Source of the DNA: Spirochaeta cellobiosiphila DSM 17781
Lineage (GTDB): Bacteria; Spirochaetota; Spirochaetia; DSM-17781
NCBI RefSeq assembly: GCF_000426705.1
Contig: NZ_KE384555.1
Coordinates: 93,672-157,671, forward strand
Direction of reading: 5' to 3'
Length of the DNA stretch: 64,000 bases
Shown here piece by piece: positions 17,299 through 25,758 of this stretch. The position numbers were made by a program, and so were the translations under genes. The stretch's first letter is position 1, and every line of letters starts with the position of its first letter. Under the pieces are notes generated by a model that was not told where the DNA came from, searched no databases, and saw nothing but the letters and a program-made list of their open reading frames with translations.

Positions 17299-18192
17299 TT
17301 ATCGATTCTGAAGCTTGTCAGTCACAAGCTTATTTATCCAGGTCATAGCAATAATGATCAGGAATAATATCCAGGCAATACTGGATGCTTTACCGAATCT
17401 ATTAAAACTAAAACCAGTGGCCATTAAATAATAGGCACTTGTTAAACCAGCGTTATTAGGTCCCCCCATATTTTTATATCCCCCAAAGAGAATAAAAGGT
17501 TCTTCAAATAGTTGCATTCCGCCAATAATACTCATTGAGACAGCAAAGAAGATAATAGGTAACAAGAGGGGCAAAGTGATTTTAAAATGAGTCTGCAATT
17601 TAGAAGCCCCATCGATTTCAGCGGCTTCGTAGAGTTGTTTATCAATAGATTGTAACCCAGCTAAATAAATAACCGTATTCCATCCGATAAATCGCCAGTT
17701 AACCATAGCAGAGACACTTACCCTCATGGCTATAGGCTCCTGTAACCATTTGATTTTTTCCATATGGAAGACTTTTTCTAATATAAAGTTTAACCAACCA
17801 TAGTTTGTGTCATAAAGCTGACTAAAGATCATCCCTATAACAACAGTACTGGTGATGTATGGCAAAAAATACAGAATCTTATAGAAAGTCTTGCCCCTTA
17901 CTTTATTATTATTCAACAGGATAGCTAAAGGAATGGCAAATACATGCTGTAATAAAGATCCCCATATAAGAAGGAGAAAAGTTGTCCACAAAGAGCCTCT
18001 AAAAAAAGGATCTACCGTAATGAGTTTAATATAGTTAGATACCCCCCTGAACTCCTGAGGACCATTAACAGTCCATTTAAAAAAGGACATCACAAGAGAA
18101 TATCCAATAGGGAAGATTCCAAAGATCAAAAATAAAATAAAGAAAGGACTAATAAAGGCATAAGGAGCCCATCTTTGTTGCTTTGATATCAT
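17299..18192 (-). CDS. ABC sugar transporter permease, MalF/UgpA type
   Basis: 297 residues with six predicted membrane helices. The EAA loop reads YEAAEIDGASKLQTHFKI (about 190-208), where the ATPase docks. It belongs to the CUT1 carbohydrate family and would pair with the MalG-type permease encoded immediately before it; the stop codon of that gene lies 2 nt upstream, and GAAGGGG inside its end serves as ribosome site. Together with the binding protein at 19084-20382 it forms an oligosaccharide importer. No ATPase gene is present, which is common where one MsmX-like ATPase serves several systems. Confidence 0.9.
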   Translation of the reverse strand: MISKQQRWAPYAFISPFFILFLIFGIFPIGYSLVMSFFKWTVNGPQEFRGVSNYIKLITVDPFFRGSLWTTFLLLIWGSLLQHVFAIPLAILLNNNKVRGKTFYKILYFLPYITSTVVIGMIFSQLYDTNYGWLNFILEKVFHMEKIKWLQEPIAMRVSVSAMVNWRFIGWNTVIYLAGLQSIDKQLYEAAEIDGASKLQTHFKITLPLLLPIIFFAVSMSIIGGMQLFEEPFILFGGYKNMGGPNNAGLTSAYYLMATGFSFNRFGKASSIAWILFLIIIAMTWINKLVTDKLQNR

Positions 18193-18194
18193 GA

Positions 18195-19019
18195 CTACCC
18201 CTTCACACTTCCAGCTGTCAGACCAGCAATGATTTGTTTATTGAATATGATAAAGACGACCATAAGAGGCAGGACGGCTAAGACAGTCCCCGCCATAAGA
18301 CCTCCCCGATCCCCATCCATTTGCAAAAATAACTTTGACAGGGCCACAGGCAAGGTAGTGCTCTCCGTATTAGGAAGCATAACCAGTGCGCCCATAAAGT
18401 TGTTCCAGCTATTAATAAAAGTCACAATTCCCAGGACGGCGATCCCGGATTTGGACAAAGGGAATCCAATATGCGTCAAGATTTTCAATTCGCTTAATCC
18501 GTCAATACGTGCGGCATCCATAAGTTCATTAGGGATAGAATCCTTCATAAATTGTGTCATCAGAATGATTCCAAAGGCATTAGCCATATTTGGTACGATT
18601 AAAGGAAGCCATGTACCATACATATGGAAAGTTACCATCATCTTAAAAAAAGGAATGATATTTAAAAAAGGTGGAATAGCCATGGTACTTAGGATAAAAA
18701 GAAAAACAAGTTTTTTGCCCTTAAACTCATATTTGGAGAGGGCAAAGCCTCCCATCGTACAAAAAAAGATTACAGAAGCTGTAGAGAGAACAGCAATTCC
18801 TACACTATTAAAGAAGTTCACCAGAAAGGGTAAATCTTCAAACAAAGCCTTTATATTAGTAAACAAGGATGTTTTAAAAAAGATATGTGGTGGATACTGA
18901 TATATCTGTGTTCCCGGAACTGTTGACAGTACAAGCATATAATAAAAGGGAAAGGCAAAAATAAAGGCAAAGACCACTAAGAGAAAATAAGTTAAAGACT
19001 TTGATGTTAAAGACTTCAT
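18195..19019 (-). CDS. ABC sugar transporter permease, MalG type
   Basis: 274 residues, six helices. The EAA-type loop is MDAARIDGLSELKILTHIGFP (the start of it at about 180) and the protein ends in the usual INKQIIAGLTAGSVKG. The ATG at 19019 was chosen because AAGGA lies 7 nt upstream and family members begin shortly before the first helix; a longer reading to 19073 would run through the hairpin at 19041-19070. It is the second gene of the binding-protein operon and is coupled to the MalF-type gene. Confidence 0.9.
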   Translation of the reverse strand: MKSLTSKSLTYFLLVVFAFIFAFPFYYMLVLSTVPGTQIYQYPPHIFFKTSLFTNIKALFEDLPFLVNFFNSVGIAVLSTASVIFFCTMGGFALSKYEFKGKKLVFLFILSTMAIPPFLNIIPFFKMMVTFHMYGTWLPLIVPNMANAFGIILMTQFMKDSIPNELMDAARIDGLSELKILTHIGFPLSKSGIAVLGIVTFINSWNNFMGALVMLPNTESTTLPVALSKLFLQMDGDRGGLMAGTVLAVLPLMVVFIIFNKQIIAGLTAGSVKG

Positions 19020-19040
19020 ATTCGGTTCCTTATAAAATAT

Positions 19041-19070
19041 AAAAAAAGATCTCCCCCTTAAGGGAGATCT
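19041..19070 (-). terminator. intra-operon terminator/attenuator between binding protein and permeases
   Basis: On the minus strand AGATCTCCC, a 6-nt loop and GGGAGATCT form a perfect 9-bp stem followed by six T (19041-19046). It lies 13 nt past the binding-protein stop and before the permease start. Partial termination here would give the usual excess of binding protein over permease. Confidence 0.85.
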
Positions 19071-19083
19071 CATTAAAAGCTAA

Positions 19084-20382
19084 TTAGTCAGCAATGACAG
19101 CGATTTCTTTTAAGGCTTTCTGATAAGCGTCTTCAGGAGTTACTCCATTAACGATAACATCAGTAATAGCATTATTGAAAACAGCTAAAACAGCAGCATC
19201 ATATTCTGTTACAGTATCACTAGGAATATGCTTTGCAACATCCGCGTATATTTCTCTTACCTTCTGTCCTCCAAAGTAAGGCACAGGTTCGTGCATAATA
19301 GGAGTGTCATATACAGTAGTTAAGGCAGGATAAGCATCAATAGTTTTAAAAGTAGTTAACTGAGCATTGGCTGTTGTAGTCAGGTATTTAATGATTTCCC
19401 AAGCCGCCGCTTTTTGTTCTGCAGGAACATTTTGAGGAATAGATAAGTAAGTCCCTCCCTGGAAGGCATAAGTCTTACCGGGAAGATAGGCAACACGCCA
19501 GTCACCAGCTAAATCAGGTGCAATCCATGATTTAAGAGAACCACCGAACCAGGCTCCATTCACAATGGCCGCTACTGTACCATCTGCGAAGGATTGAGTC
19601 CAAGGACCAGTCCAGGCTGCCAAATCCCCATCAATACCAGCTTGTCTGATGTCTCGAACGAGTTCAAGAGAGGAGATAAACTTTTCTTTTGGTTCCAGAG
19701 CTTGTCCTTTTTTGTTGAACCAACCTGATTTACCACCATTGAGGGGCATCATTGCCACTTCACTGGCATGGGGTATAGCAAATTTATCTACAGTACCATC
19801 ACCATCACTATCAGCAACTAGTTTTTTGGATACTTCAATAAATTCATCCCATGATTTAAGGTTATCAAAGTCAATTCCCGCTTTATCAGCCAAACTTTTT
19901 CTATAAAAAAGAACAGCAGGGGCAATATCTACAGGCATAGCCACTAAATTACCCTTTCTTGTTGTTGCATTTGCCATTGCAAACTTTACAATGTCCTTTC
20001 CTACTTCTTGACCGTTAAAAGGAGCAGACGCTAAGTTAGTTAAGCCTCCTCCTTCTACGAACTTGGCAATATAACCTACTTCCAAAGCCTCTATATCATT
20101 AGTAGCCTCTCCAGCTGCTAATACAGTGGTTAGTCGATTGTGATGACCATCAAAATCAGCCATTTGGTATTCTATATTAATGTTAGGATATTTGGATTTA
20201 AATTCCTCTGTCTCAAAAACAGCTCGATAGGCGATTTCTAAATCCCCATAACCTCCAATACTTAAGTTATATTCCTTATTAGGGTCGAAGGCAGGAATGT
20301 CAGAATTATCCTTCTGTCCTTCGGCATAAATAAAAGTGGTAGCCGCTATCAGAGCAAAAACGATTGCCGTGATTTTTTTCAT
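19084..20382 (-). CDS. ABC extracellular sugar-binding protein (CUT1)
   Basis: 432 residues. Signal peptide MKKITAIVFALIAATTFIYAEGQ. The body is a family-1 solute-binding protein with NLSIGGYGDLEIAYRAVF at the N-terminus, VLFYRKSLADKAGIDFDNLKSWDEFIE in the middle, and the C-terminal AAWEIIKYLTTTANAQ. It captures an oligosaccharide in the periplasm for the two permeases that follow. AGGAGAGG precedes the ATG. It is clearly paralogous to the product of 20729-22009, including the same mature start and the closing YDAAVLAVFNNAITDV...ATPEDAYQKALKEI-type end. The sugar cannot be read; xylo- or cello-oligosaccharides are plausible from the neighbours. Confidence 0.9.
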   Translation of the reverse strand: MKKITAIVFALIAATTFIYAEGQKDNSDIPAFDPNKEYNLSIGGYGDLEIAYRAVFETEEFKSKYPNINIEYQMADFDGHHNRLTTVLAAGEATNDIEALEVGYIAKFVEGGGLTNLASAPFNGQEVGKDIVKFAMANATTRKGNLVAMPVDIAPAVLFYRKSLADKAGIDFDNLKSWDEFIEVSKKLVADSDGDGTVDKFAIPHASEVAMMPLNGGKSGWFNKKGQALEPKEKFISSLELVRDIRQAGIDGDLAAWTGPWTQSFADGTVAAIVNGAWFGGSLKSWIAPDLAGDWRVAYLPGKTYAFQGGTYLSIPQNVPAEQKAAAWEIIKYLTTTANAQLTTFKTIDAYPALTTVYDTPIMHEPVPYFGGQKVREIYADVAKHIPSDTVTEYDAAVLAVFNNAITDVIVNGVTPEDAYQKALKEIAVIAD

Positions 20383-20442
20383 AAACCTCTCCTAGATACT
20401 AGTTTTATTATTAAGATATAAATTATCTTGCAATGACATTAG

Positions 20443-20463
20443 TTAATTGTCAACAAAAACTTA
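20443..20463 (-). promoter_or_regulatory. shared upstream element 1, binding-protein gene 1
   Basis: TTAATTGTCAA-N2-AAAACTTA, found again at 22069-22089 (19 of 21 identical). Read on the minus strand it includes a perfect -35 hexamer TTGACA (20448-20453), about 65 nt before the start. It may be both promoter and operator; a convincing -10 at 17 nt is missing. Confidence 0.55.
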
Positions 20464-20604
20464 TAGAAATCTAAAAGGCATTCCCCAGATATATTCACCT
20501 ATAAATAAATCATTATTTACCTATACAACAAATAATTAAAATAAACTCCCAAAGAAAGCCCCACAAAATAAACAGTCCCATTTAATAGAAAGACATCCCT
20601 CAAT

Positions 20605-20626
20605 ATGTTGACATCAACAACTATCA
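20605..20626 (+). promoter_or_regulatory. shared upstream element 2, copy 1
   Basis: ATGTTG-N5-AACAACTATCA, 19 of 22 identical to 22232-22253. The left part contains TGTTGA-CA-TCAACA, a perfect-armed palindrome (20607-20620). A repressor site is inferred. Here no recognisable gene follows on the plus strand, so this copy may be a duplication relic. Confidence 0.5.
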
Positions 20627-20728
20627 TAATATTTATTCTACATAATAGGGGAACCTATGAATAAGATTGTACTAAAGAGACATTATATGAATAGTCTGAA
20701 TGCGCAAGGGAATATAAGTGGTAGAATC

Positions 20729-22009
20729 CTAATCAGCCAAAGCTTGAATATCTTTCAACGCCTTATCATAGGCTTTTTCAGGAGTGGCGTTCTGATTCAT
20801 AACATCCTCCAATGCCTTAATAAAGACGGCTGAAGCCTCATAATCATAGGGACTTATAGTAGTACGGGGAATATGCTTGACCGTATCAACCAATATCCTG
20901 TCCTGGTTCTGGTCCCCATAAAAAGAGAGAGTGCGATTGATAGAGGGATCATCATAAACGCTCTGTAATACGGGAAATTTACCTGAGAATTTATAGAATG
21001 TTAACTGTCCTGCCTCTGTAGTAGTAAAATACTTAATTAGTTCCCATGCCGCCGCTTTCTTGTCTTCAGGAACATTACTGGGTATAGCCAAGTAGGTTGC
21101 TTGGTGAAAGGAATAGCTATTCTCAGGAAGGGATGCCATCCGCCAATCAACAAAGCCATCCAAAGAAAAGGCTTCAAGATATCCTCTCATATTGGAACCA
21201 GAAACAATCACAGGTACATTTCCATTATATACGGCCCTGAGCCAATGATTAGAATAGATACTATACTGCCCATCAATACCTCTTGGCTTCATATAAGAAG
21301 CCAAGTTTAATCGAGAAAGGAATTTATCCCTTGGCATGAGAGCTCTCCCCTTACGATTGAACCAAACGCCTACTCCATAGTTTAGTGTTGCAAGAACCAA
21401 ATCATCAGGCTTTGGGAGAAGAAAATCACCCCCGCCGACTTCCTGAAGCTTCTGACACCCTTCTATGAATTCATCCCATGTTTTTATCTTATCAAAATCG
21501 ACACCCGCTTGATCAGCTATACTCTTTCGATAAAAAATGACAACAGGATCTATATTCAAAGGCATGGCAATCAAACGTCCCTCTCTAGTTGTAGCGTTAT
21601 CCATAGCAACCTTAATAATCCCTTTTCCCGCTTTTTGCCCCCAAAAGGGACTAGTTCCTAAGTCTGTCAAACCATCAAACTCTAAGATTTTAGAAATATA
21701 TTCTACTCCCAAGACTTCAATATCGTTGGTCGCTTCACCCTTTTCCAAGGCCTTAATCAGTCTGTCATGATGGGCATATTCATCAATCAGATCCAACTCT
21801 ATATGAATATTAGAATACTTAGCTTCAAAATCTTCAGTGAAAGAAAGGGCTAGAATGATTGACTGCAGGCCACCGTAGCCACCAATACTTATAGTATATT
21901 CCTTATCCGGATCAAAAGGAGGGATGTTATTTTGTGCCTGCTGTCCTTCAGCAAAAATAAACGAACCCAAAAGGATCAACACCATTACAAGTACAACTTT
22001 CTTTTTCAA
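20729..22009 (-). CDS. orphan ABC sugar-binding protein, paralogue of the upstream operon's
   Basis: 426 residues. Signal peptide MKKKVVLVMVLILLGSFIFAEGQ, then the same family-1 solute-binding fold as its neighbour: YTISIGGYGGLQSIILALSF, VIFYRKSIADQAGVDFDKIKTWDEFIE and AAWELIKYFTTTEAGQ. Start is TTG at 22009 with GGAG 6 nt upstream. No permease genes follow, so it may deliver another sugar to the same permeases or act as a sensor. It is divergent from the GH94-like gene, and the two share the 22010-22271 control region, which favours a common substrate. Confidence 0.88.
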   Translation of the reverse strand: MKKKVVLVMVLILLGSFIFAEGQQAQNNIPPFDPDKEYTISIGGYGGLQSIILALSFTEDFEAKYSNIHIELDLIDEYAHHDRLIKALEKGEATNDIEVLGVEYISKILEFDGLTDLGTSPFWGQKAGKGIIKVAMDNATTREGRLIAMPLNIDPVVIFYRKSIADQAGVDFDKIKTWDEFIEGCQKLQEVGGGDFLLPKPDDLVLATLNYGVGVWFNRKGRALMPRDKFLSRLNLASYMKPRGIDGQYSIYSNHWLRAVYNGNVPVIVSGSNMRGYLEAFSLDGFVDWRMASLPENSYSFHQATYLAIPSNVPEDKKAAAWELIKYFTTTEAGQLTFYKFSGKFPVLQSVYDDPSINRTLSFYGDQNQDRILVDTVKHIPRTTISPYDYEASAVFIKALEDVMNQNATPEKAYDKALKDIQALAD

Positions 22010-22068
22010 TGAGAACTCCTAAAGATATTTTTACAGTATAATATGTGTTTAGCAAATAAATAAGTCAA

Positions 22069-22089
22069 TTAATTGTCAAAGAAAACTTA
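22069..22089 (-). promoter_or_regulatory. shared upstream element 1, binding-protein gene 2
   Basis: Second copy of TTAATTGTCAA-N2-AAAACTTA. Overlapping and adjacent minus-strand hexamers TTGACA (22074-22079) and TTGACT (22063-22068) precede a TATTAT at 22038-22043, which would be a -10 at 19-nt spacing from TTGACT. Confidence 0.5.
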
Positions 22090-22231
22090 ATCAAGACCAT
22101 CATTAGAAAGACCAGGAAAACCTAGAAAATAAAAAAACATATTTACTTTATATAAAACATTTTACAGAATATATAAACAAATAATACATAATAAGGCATA
22201 TTGATTGACATATAATAGGACTCATGAGAAT

Positions 22232-22253
22232 ATGTTGCTAACAACAACTATCA
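22232..22253 (+). promoter_or_regulatory. shared upstream element 2, copy 2, before GH94-like gene
   Basis: ATGTTG-N5-AACAACTATCA, just downstream of a perfect TATAAT (22211-22216) and 18 nt before the ATG at 22272. In the 5' leader it would block transcription if bound by a repressor; the ROK protein encoded downstream is a candidate. Confidence 0.5.
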
Positions 22254-22271
22254 AATAATTCTGGAGTATTA

Positions 22272-25200
22272 ATGTCACCCATGGATCAAAAAGAACCCAA
22301 TAAGCCTGTAGAGGGCGGATTCCTACAAAAAGAAGAATGCACTTTATACAAGATAAACAATTACGACAGTATGCCTCCCTTCTTCATGACCCTGACCAAT
22401 TCCAGTGATCATTGGGCCTTTATTAGTACATCCGGAGGTCTTACTGCAGGACGTAAAGACGCTAACAATGCCTTGTTCCCCTACTATACTGATGACAAAA
22501 TAACAGAAAATGCGCCGAACACCGGACACAGAGCTGTCCTTATCATTACTCATAAAGCACAGAATCATATATGGGAACCATTCGCCAATAAAGAATCTGA
22601 TCGGCATAGGTTCACCCATAACATATACAAATCCATAGCAGGTAACAGAATCATTTTCGAAGAAACCCACACAGAACTTGGTTTGACATACCAACTGGAA
22701 TGGACAACCAGTCCCGTCTATGGATTCCTCAAGAAGGTTACTTTGATCAATCAGACAGATCATGGTTACCAGATAAGTCTCTTGGATGGTATTCAGAACA
22801 CCCTGCCAACCTTTATAACAAGTCAGACACAAAATGAGTTTAGCAATCTACTGGATGGATACAAAAGAAACGAACTCCATAGAGAAACAGGTCTTGGTAT
22901 ATACGCCTTAAGTGCCCGATTAACCGATTTGGCTGAGCCAAGTGAGTCCCTGTCTGCAACAACATGGTGGAATTACGGGTTGGAAGTAGACAACTACCTT
23001 CTATCCAATACACAGGTGAAAACCTTTATCCATGGTCAAGACCTAATAACTGAGGAAGAAACGAAAGGAAGAAAAGGGGCCTATCTCGTCCATAGTCATT
23101 TCTTCCTGGAACCTAAGGCAGAAAAGAAATACTACTTCTGTGGAGAAGTGAACCAGTCCCACAAGAGCATTTTTGAACTAATCCACAAACTACAGGACAA
23201 AGAAGCTTTACACAAGGAGCTCCAGGAAGACCTTATTAAGGGAGAGGAACAGCTCTATAAAATCATAGGACTCAATGATGGTCTCCAATGTACAAATAGT
23301 CATTTAAACACAGGTCATCATCTTAACAACATAATGTTTAATCTCATGAGGGGAGGATATTTTGCTCATTATAATAGAATAGATATCCTTGATTTTGATA
23401 ACTTCCTTGAAAATAGTAACAAACAGGTCAGATCGGAATATGGGCATTTATTCCCAAAAGGGGAGAAATTCCTGGACAAAGAAGATTTGGAACAGAAAAT
23501 CATACAGACAGGCAATCCTGATTTACTTCGCTTATTCAGGGAATACCTCCCTCTCACCTTTAGTAGGCGCCATGGAGATCCCAGCCGTCCCTGGAACCAT
23601 TTTGCTATTAACACACAGAAGGAAGATGGGAGTCCCCGTTTAGATTATCAAGGCAACTGGCGAGATATCTTCCAGAATTGGGAAGCCCTCTTATGCTCTA
23701 ACCCCCAATATATCCTTCCTGTCATTAGTAAGTTCCTCAATGCAACCACAGCAGATGGTTATAATCCTTACCGGATATCCAAGTCCGGTATCGACTGGGA
23801 ACGTCCTGAACCGGGGAATCCCTGGGCCAATATTGGGTATTGGAGTGACCATCAGATCATCTATTTATGTAAGCTTCTTGAATTATCAGACCAGTATTAT
23901 CCTCAGAAACTTGGCTCAGAGTTAGACAAAGAAATCTATGTTTTTGCCAATGTGCCCTATAAAATCAAAGCCTATAAAGACATCAAGACTAATCCCAGAG
24001 ACACAATCATCTTTGACTATTCCCTTGATGAAAGCATAAGTCATATATCCCAATCCTTAGGTTCAGATGGCAAACTCCTGCAGAAGGGAGAAAGGATAGT
24101 CCATGCGAATATGGTAGAAAAACTTCTTATCCTTGTATTAGCCAAGATGGCGAACTTTGTTCCTGATGGGGGAATATGGATGAACACTCAACGTCCTGAA
24201 TGGAATGATGCTAATAATGCCCTTGCCGGATATGGATTATCCCTGGTAACACTTTCTTACCTCATTCGCTTCATCAAAAGACTCAGGACCCTCATGCCCA
24301 GTTCTTCTCAGACTTACCAGTTCCATGAAGAAGTAGCACTGTGGCTAGACAGACAACTTAATATACTCGAGCCATTCGAACCTACTTATACATCCCCTCT
24401 AAAAGATACCCAAAGAGCACAATTCCTGGATCAAATAGAAGAAACAGGAAGTGATTACAGAGAGCAAATATACAAAAACGACCTGTCCTCCCCCACGACA
24501 GAAGTAGAGAGCGATTTCATCCACAAGTATCTGGAATTATGCAATCAGGTTCTGACGAAGACCCTATCCCATAACAAAAGAGAGGATGGCCTCTTCCATT
24601 CCTATAACCGGATTCATCTCGAGAAAAACAAAGTTGGGGTCAAGTATTTATATGAAATGTTAGAAGGTCAGGTCAGTGCTATTAGTTCAGAGGCAATCAC
24701 TCCAGAAGAGGGCCTCACCGTTCTGGAGGCCTTAAAAAAGAGCTCCATTTATAGAGAAGATCAGCATTCCTATATGTTATATCCGAATAGAAGTCTCCCT
24801 TCGTTTCTCCAAAAGAATACATTAACAAGAGAGCAAATGGAATCATCGCCAGTGCTCAAAAGACTTCTGACAATCTCCCCTAACCTTCTTATTAATACAG
24901 ATCTTCACGGTCAGGGACACTTTAATAGAGAATTCAGAAATGAAGAGTCCCTTATATCAGGGATAAAACAATTTAATAACACAAATCCCCGGAAGGCCTT
25001 AAGTCCTGAAGAAGAACAAGAATTGCTTAACATTTTTGAAGGAGTATTTCAGCATAAGGATTTCACGGGACGTTCGGGAACCTTCTTTGCCTATGAAGGC
25101 TTAGGAAGCATTTACTGGCATATGGTATCCAAATTACTCCTTGCCACACAGGAACTCCTGATAAAAGCCTACGATCAGGGGGAACAGGAGCTGACAACCT

Positions 25201-25694
25201 CACTAATGAGACGTTATAAGAACATTAGATCCGGATTAGGTTATCACAAAACACCCCAGCAATATGGAGCCTTCCCTATAGATCCTTACTCACACACGCC
25301 CTGGGGATCAGGGGCCAAACAGCCCGGGATGACAGGGCAAGTCAAAGAAGAAATCCTAACACGATGGCTAGAGTTAGGACTACAGGTCCAAGCAGGACAA
25401 ATAAGCTTCAACCCTATACTTATTGACCCACAGGAATACCTGACGACAGAGAAGCAATGGGTTTATTATAACAGAGAAGGGGTTAAGCTTGTAAAGACAC
25501 TACAGAAAGGTTCCTTTGGATATACCTTCTGTAATGTACCCATTATAGTGACAAACAATGACCCTGATAAAGGAATAGCCTATGATTATAATGGGCAAGT
25601 CATTAAGCAAAAAGAATATCAATTACCAGAGGATATTAGCGAGAATATTTTCAATAAAACGGGACAGATTAAAGAAATAATTGTCAAATTATAA
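22272..25694 (+). CDS. GH94-like (cellobiose-phosphorylase superfamily) protein, 1140 residues
   Basis: No signal peptide, so cytoplasmic. Residues about 1-330 are strand-rich (SDHWAFISTSGGLTAGRKDANNALFPYYTDD), like the N-terminal beta-sandwich of GH94 phosphorylases, which also begin with sugar-phosphorylase motifs of this sort. From about 350 helices dominate, fitting an (alpha/alpha)6 barrel. RPEWNDANNALAG (about 641-653) resembles the GH94 DWND segment; Asp646 would be the catalytic acid. It is longer than most GH94 enzymes (about 800-900), and other motifs (YQGNWRDIFQNWEAL, GYWSDHQIIYLCKLLE) look family-specific. It probably phosphorolyses an imported oligosaccharide. TGGAG precedes the ATG. 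Specificity unknown; it may be a distinct family. Confidence 0.65.
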   Translation: MSPMDQKEPNKPVEGGFLQKEECTLYKINNYDSMPPFFMTLTNSSDHWAFISTSGGLTAGRKDANNALFPYYTDDKITENAPNTGHRAVLIITHKAQNHIWEPFANKESDRHRFTHNIYKSIAGNRIIFEETHTELGLTYQLEWTTSPVYGFLKKVTLINQTDHGYQISLLDGIQNTLPTFITSQTQNEFSNLLDGYKRNELHRETGLGIYALSARLTDLAEPSESLSATTWWNYGLEVDNYLLSNTQVKTFIHGQDLITEEETKGRKGAYLVHSHFFLEPKAEKKYYFCGEVNQSHKSIFELIHKLQDKEALHKELQEDLIKGEEQLYKIIGLNDGLQCTNSHLNTGHHLNNIMFNLMRGGYFAHYNRIDILDFDNFLENSNKQVRSEYGHLFPKGEKFLDKEDLEQKIIQTGNPDLLRLFREYLPLTFSRRHGDPSRPWNHFAINTQKEDGSPRLDYQGNWRDIFQNWEALLCSNPQYILPVISKFLNATTADGYNPYRISKSGIDWERPEPGNPWANIGYWSDHQIIYLCKLLELSDQYYPQKLGSELDKEIYVFANVPYKIKAYKDIKTNPRDTIIFDYSLDESISHISQSLGSDGKLLQKGERIVHANMVEKLLILVLAKMANFVPDGGIWMNTQRPEWNDANNALAGYGLSLVTLSYLIRFIKRLRTLMPSSSQTYQFHEEVALWLDRQLNILEPFEPTYTSPLKDTQRAQFLDQIEETGSDYREQIYKNDLSSPTTEVESDFIHKYLELCNQVLTKTLSHNKREDGLFHSYNRIHLEKNKVGVKYLYEMLEGQVSAISSEAITPEEGLTVLEALKKSSIYREDQHSYMLYPNRSLPSFLQKNTLTREQMESSPVLKRLLTISPNLLINTDLHGQGHFNREFRNEESLISGIKQFNNTNPRKALSPEEEQELLNIFEGVFQHKDFTGRSGTFFAYEGLGSIYWHMVSKLLLATQELLIKAYDQGEQELTTSLMRRYKNIRSGLGYHKTPQQYGAFPIDPYSHTPWGSGAKQPGMTGQVKEEILTRWLELGLQVQAGQISFNPILIDPQEYLTTEKQWVYYNREGVKLVKTLQKGSFGYTFCNVPIIVTNNDPDKGIAYDYNGQVIKQKEYQLPEDISENIFNKTGQIKEIIVKL

Positions 25695-25758
25695 CTGTCA
25701 ATCGAATAAATGAATATGTTATTCTGCTAAAATAACGGCCTCTTAACAAGGAACAACA

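Larger units (their letters stand above)
20383..20728. other. 346-nt intergenic region between paralogous binding-protein genes
   Basis: It contains two elements that recur upstream of the second binding-protein gene: TTAATTGTCAA-N2-AAAACTTA (20443-20463) and ATGTTG-N5-AACAACTATCA (20605-20626). This suggests that the binding-protein gene was duplicated together with its control region. A short open frame from 20657 is not convincing. Confidence 0.6.

Noticed and set aside
20657..20833. Short plus-strand frame MNKIVLKRHYMNSL after AGGGGAA
   Set aside because: It runs antisense into the binding-protein gene, matches no family, and is probably chance in a duplicated leader.
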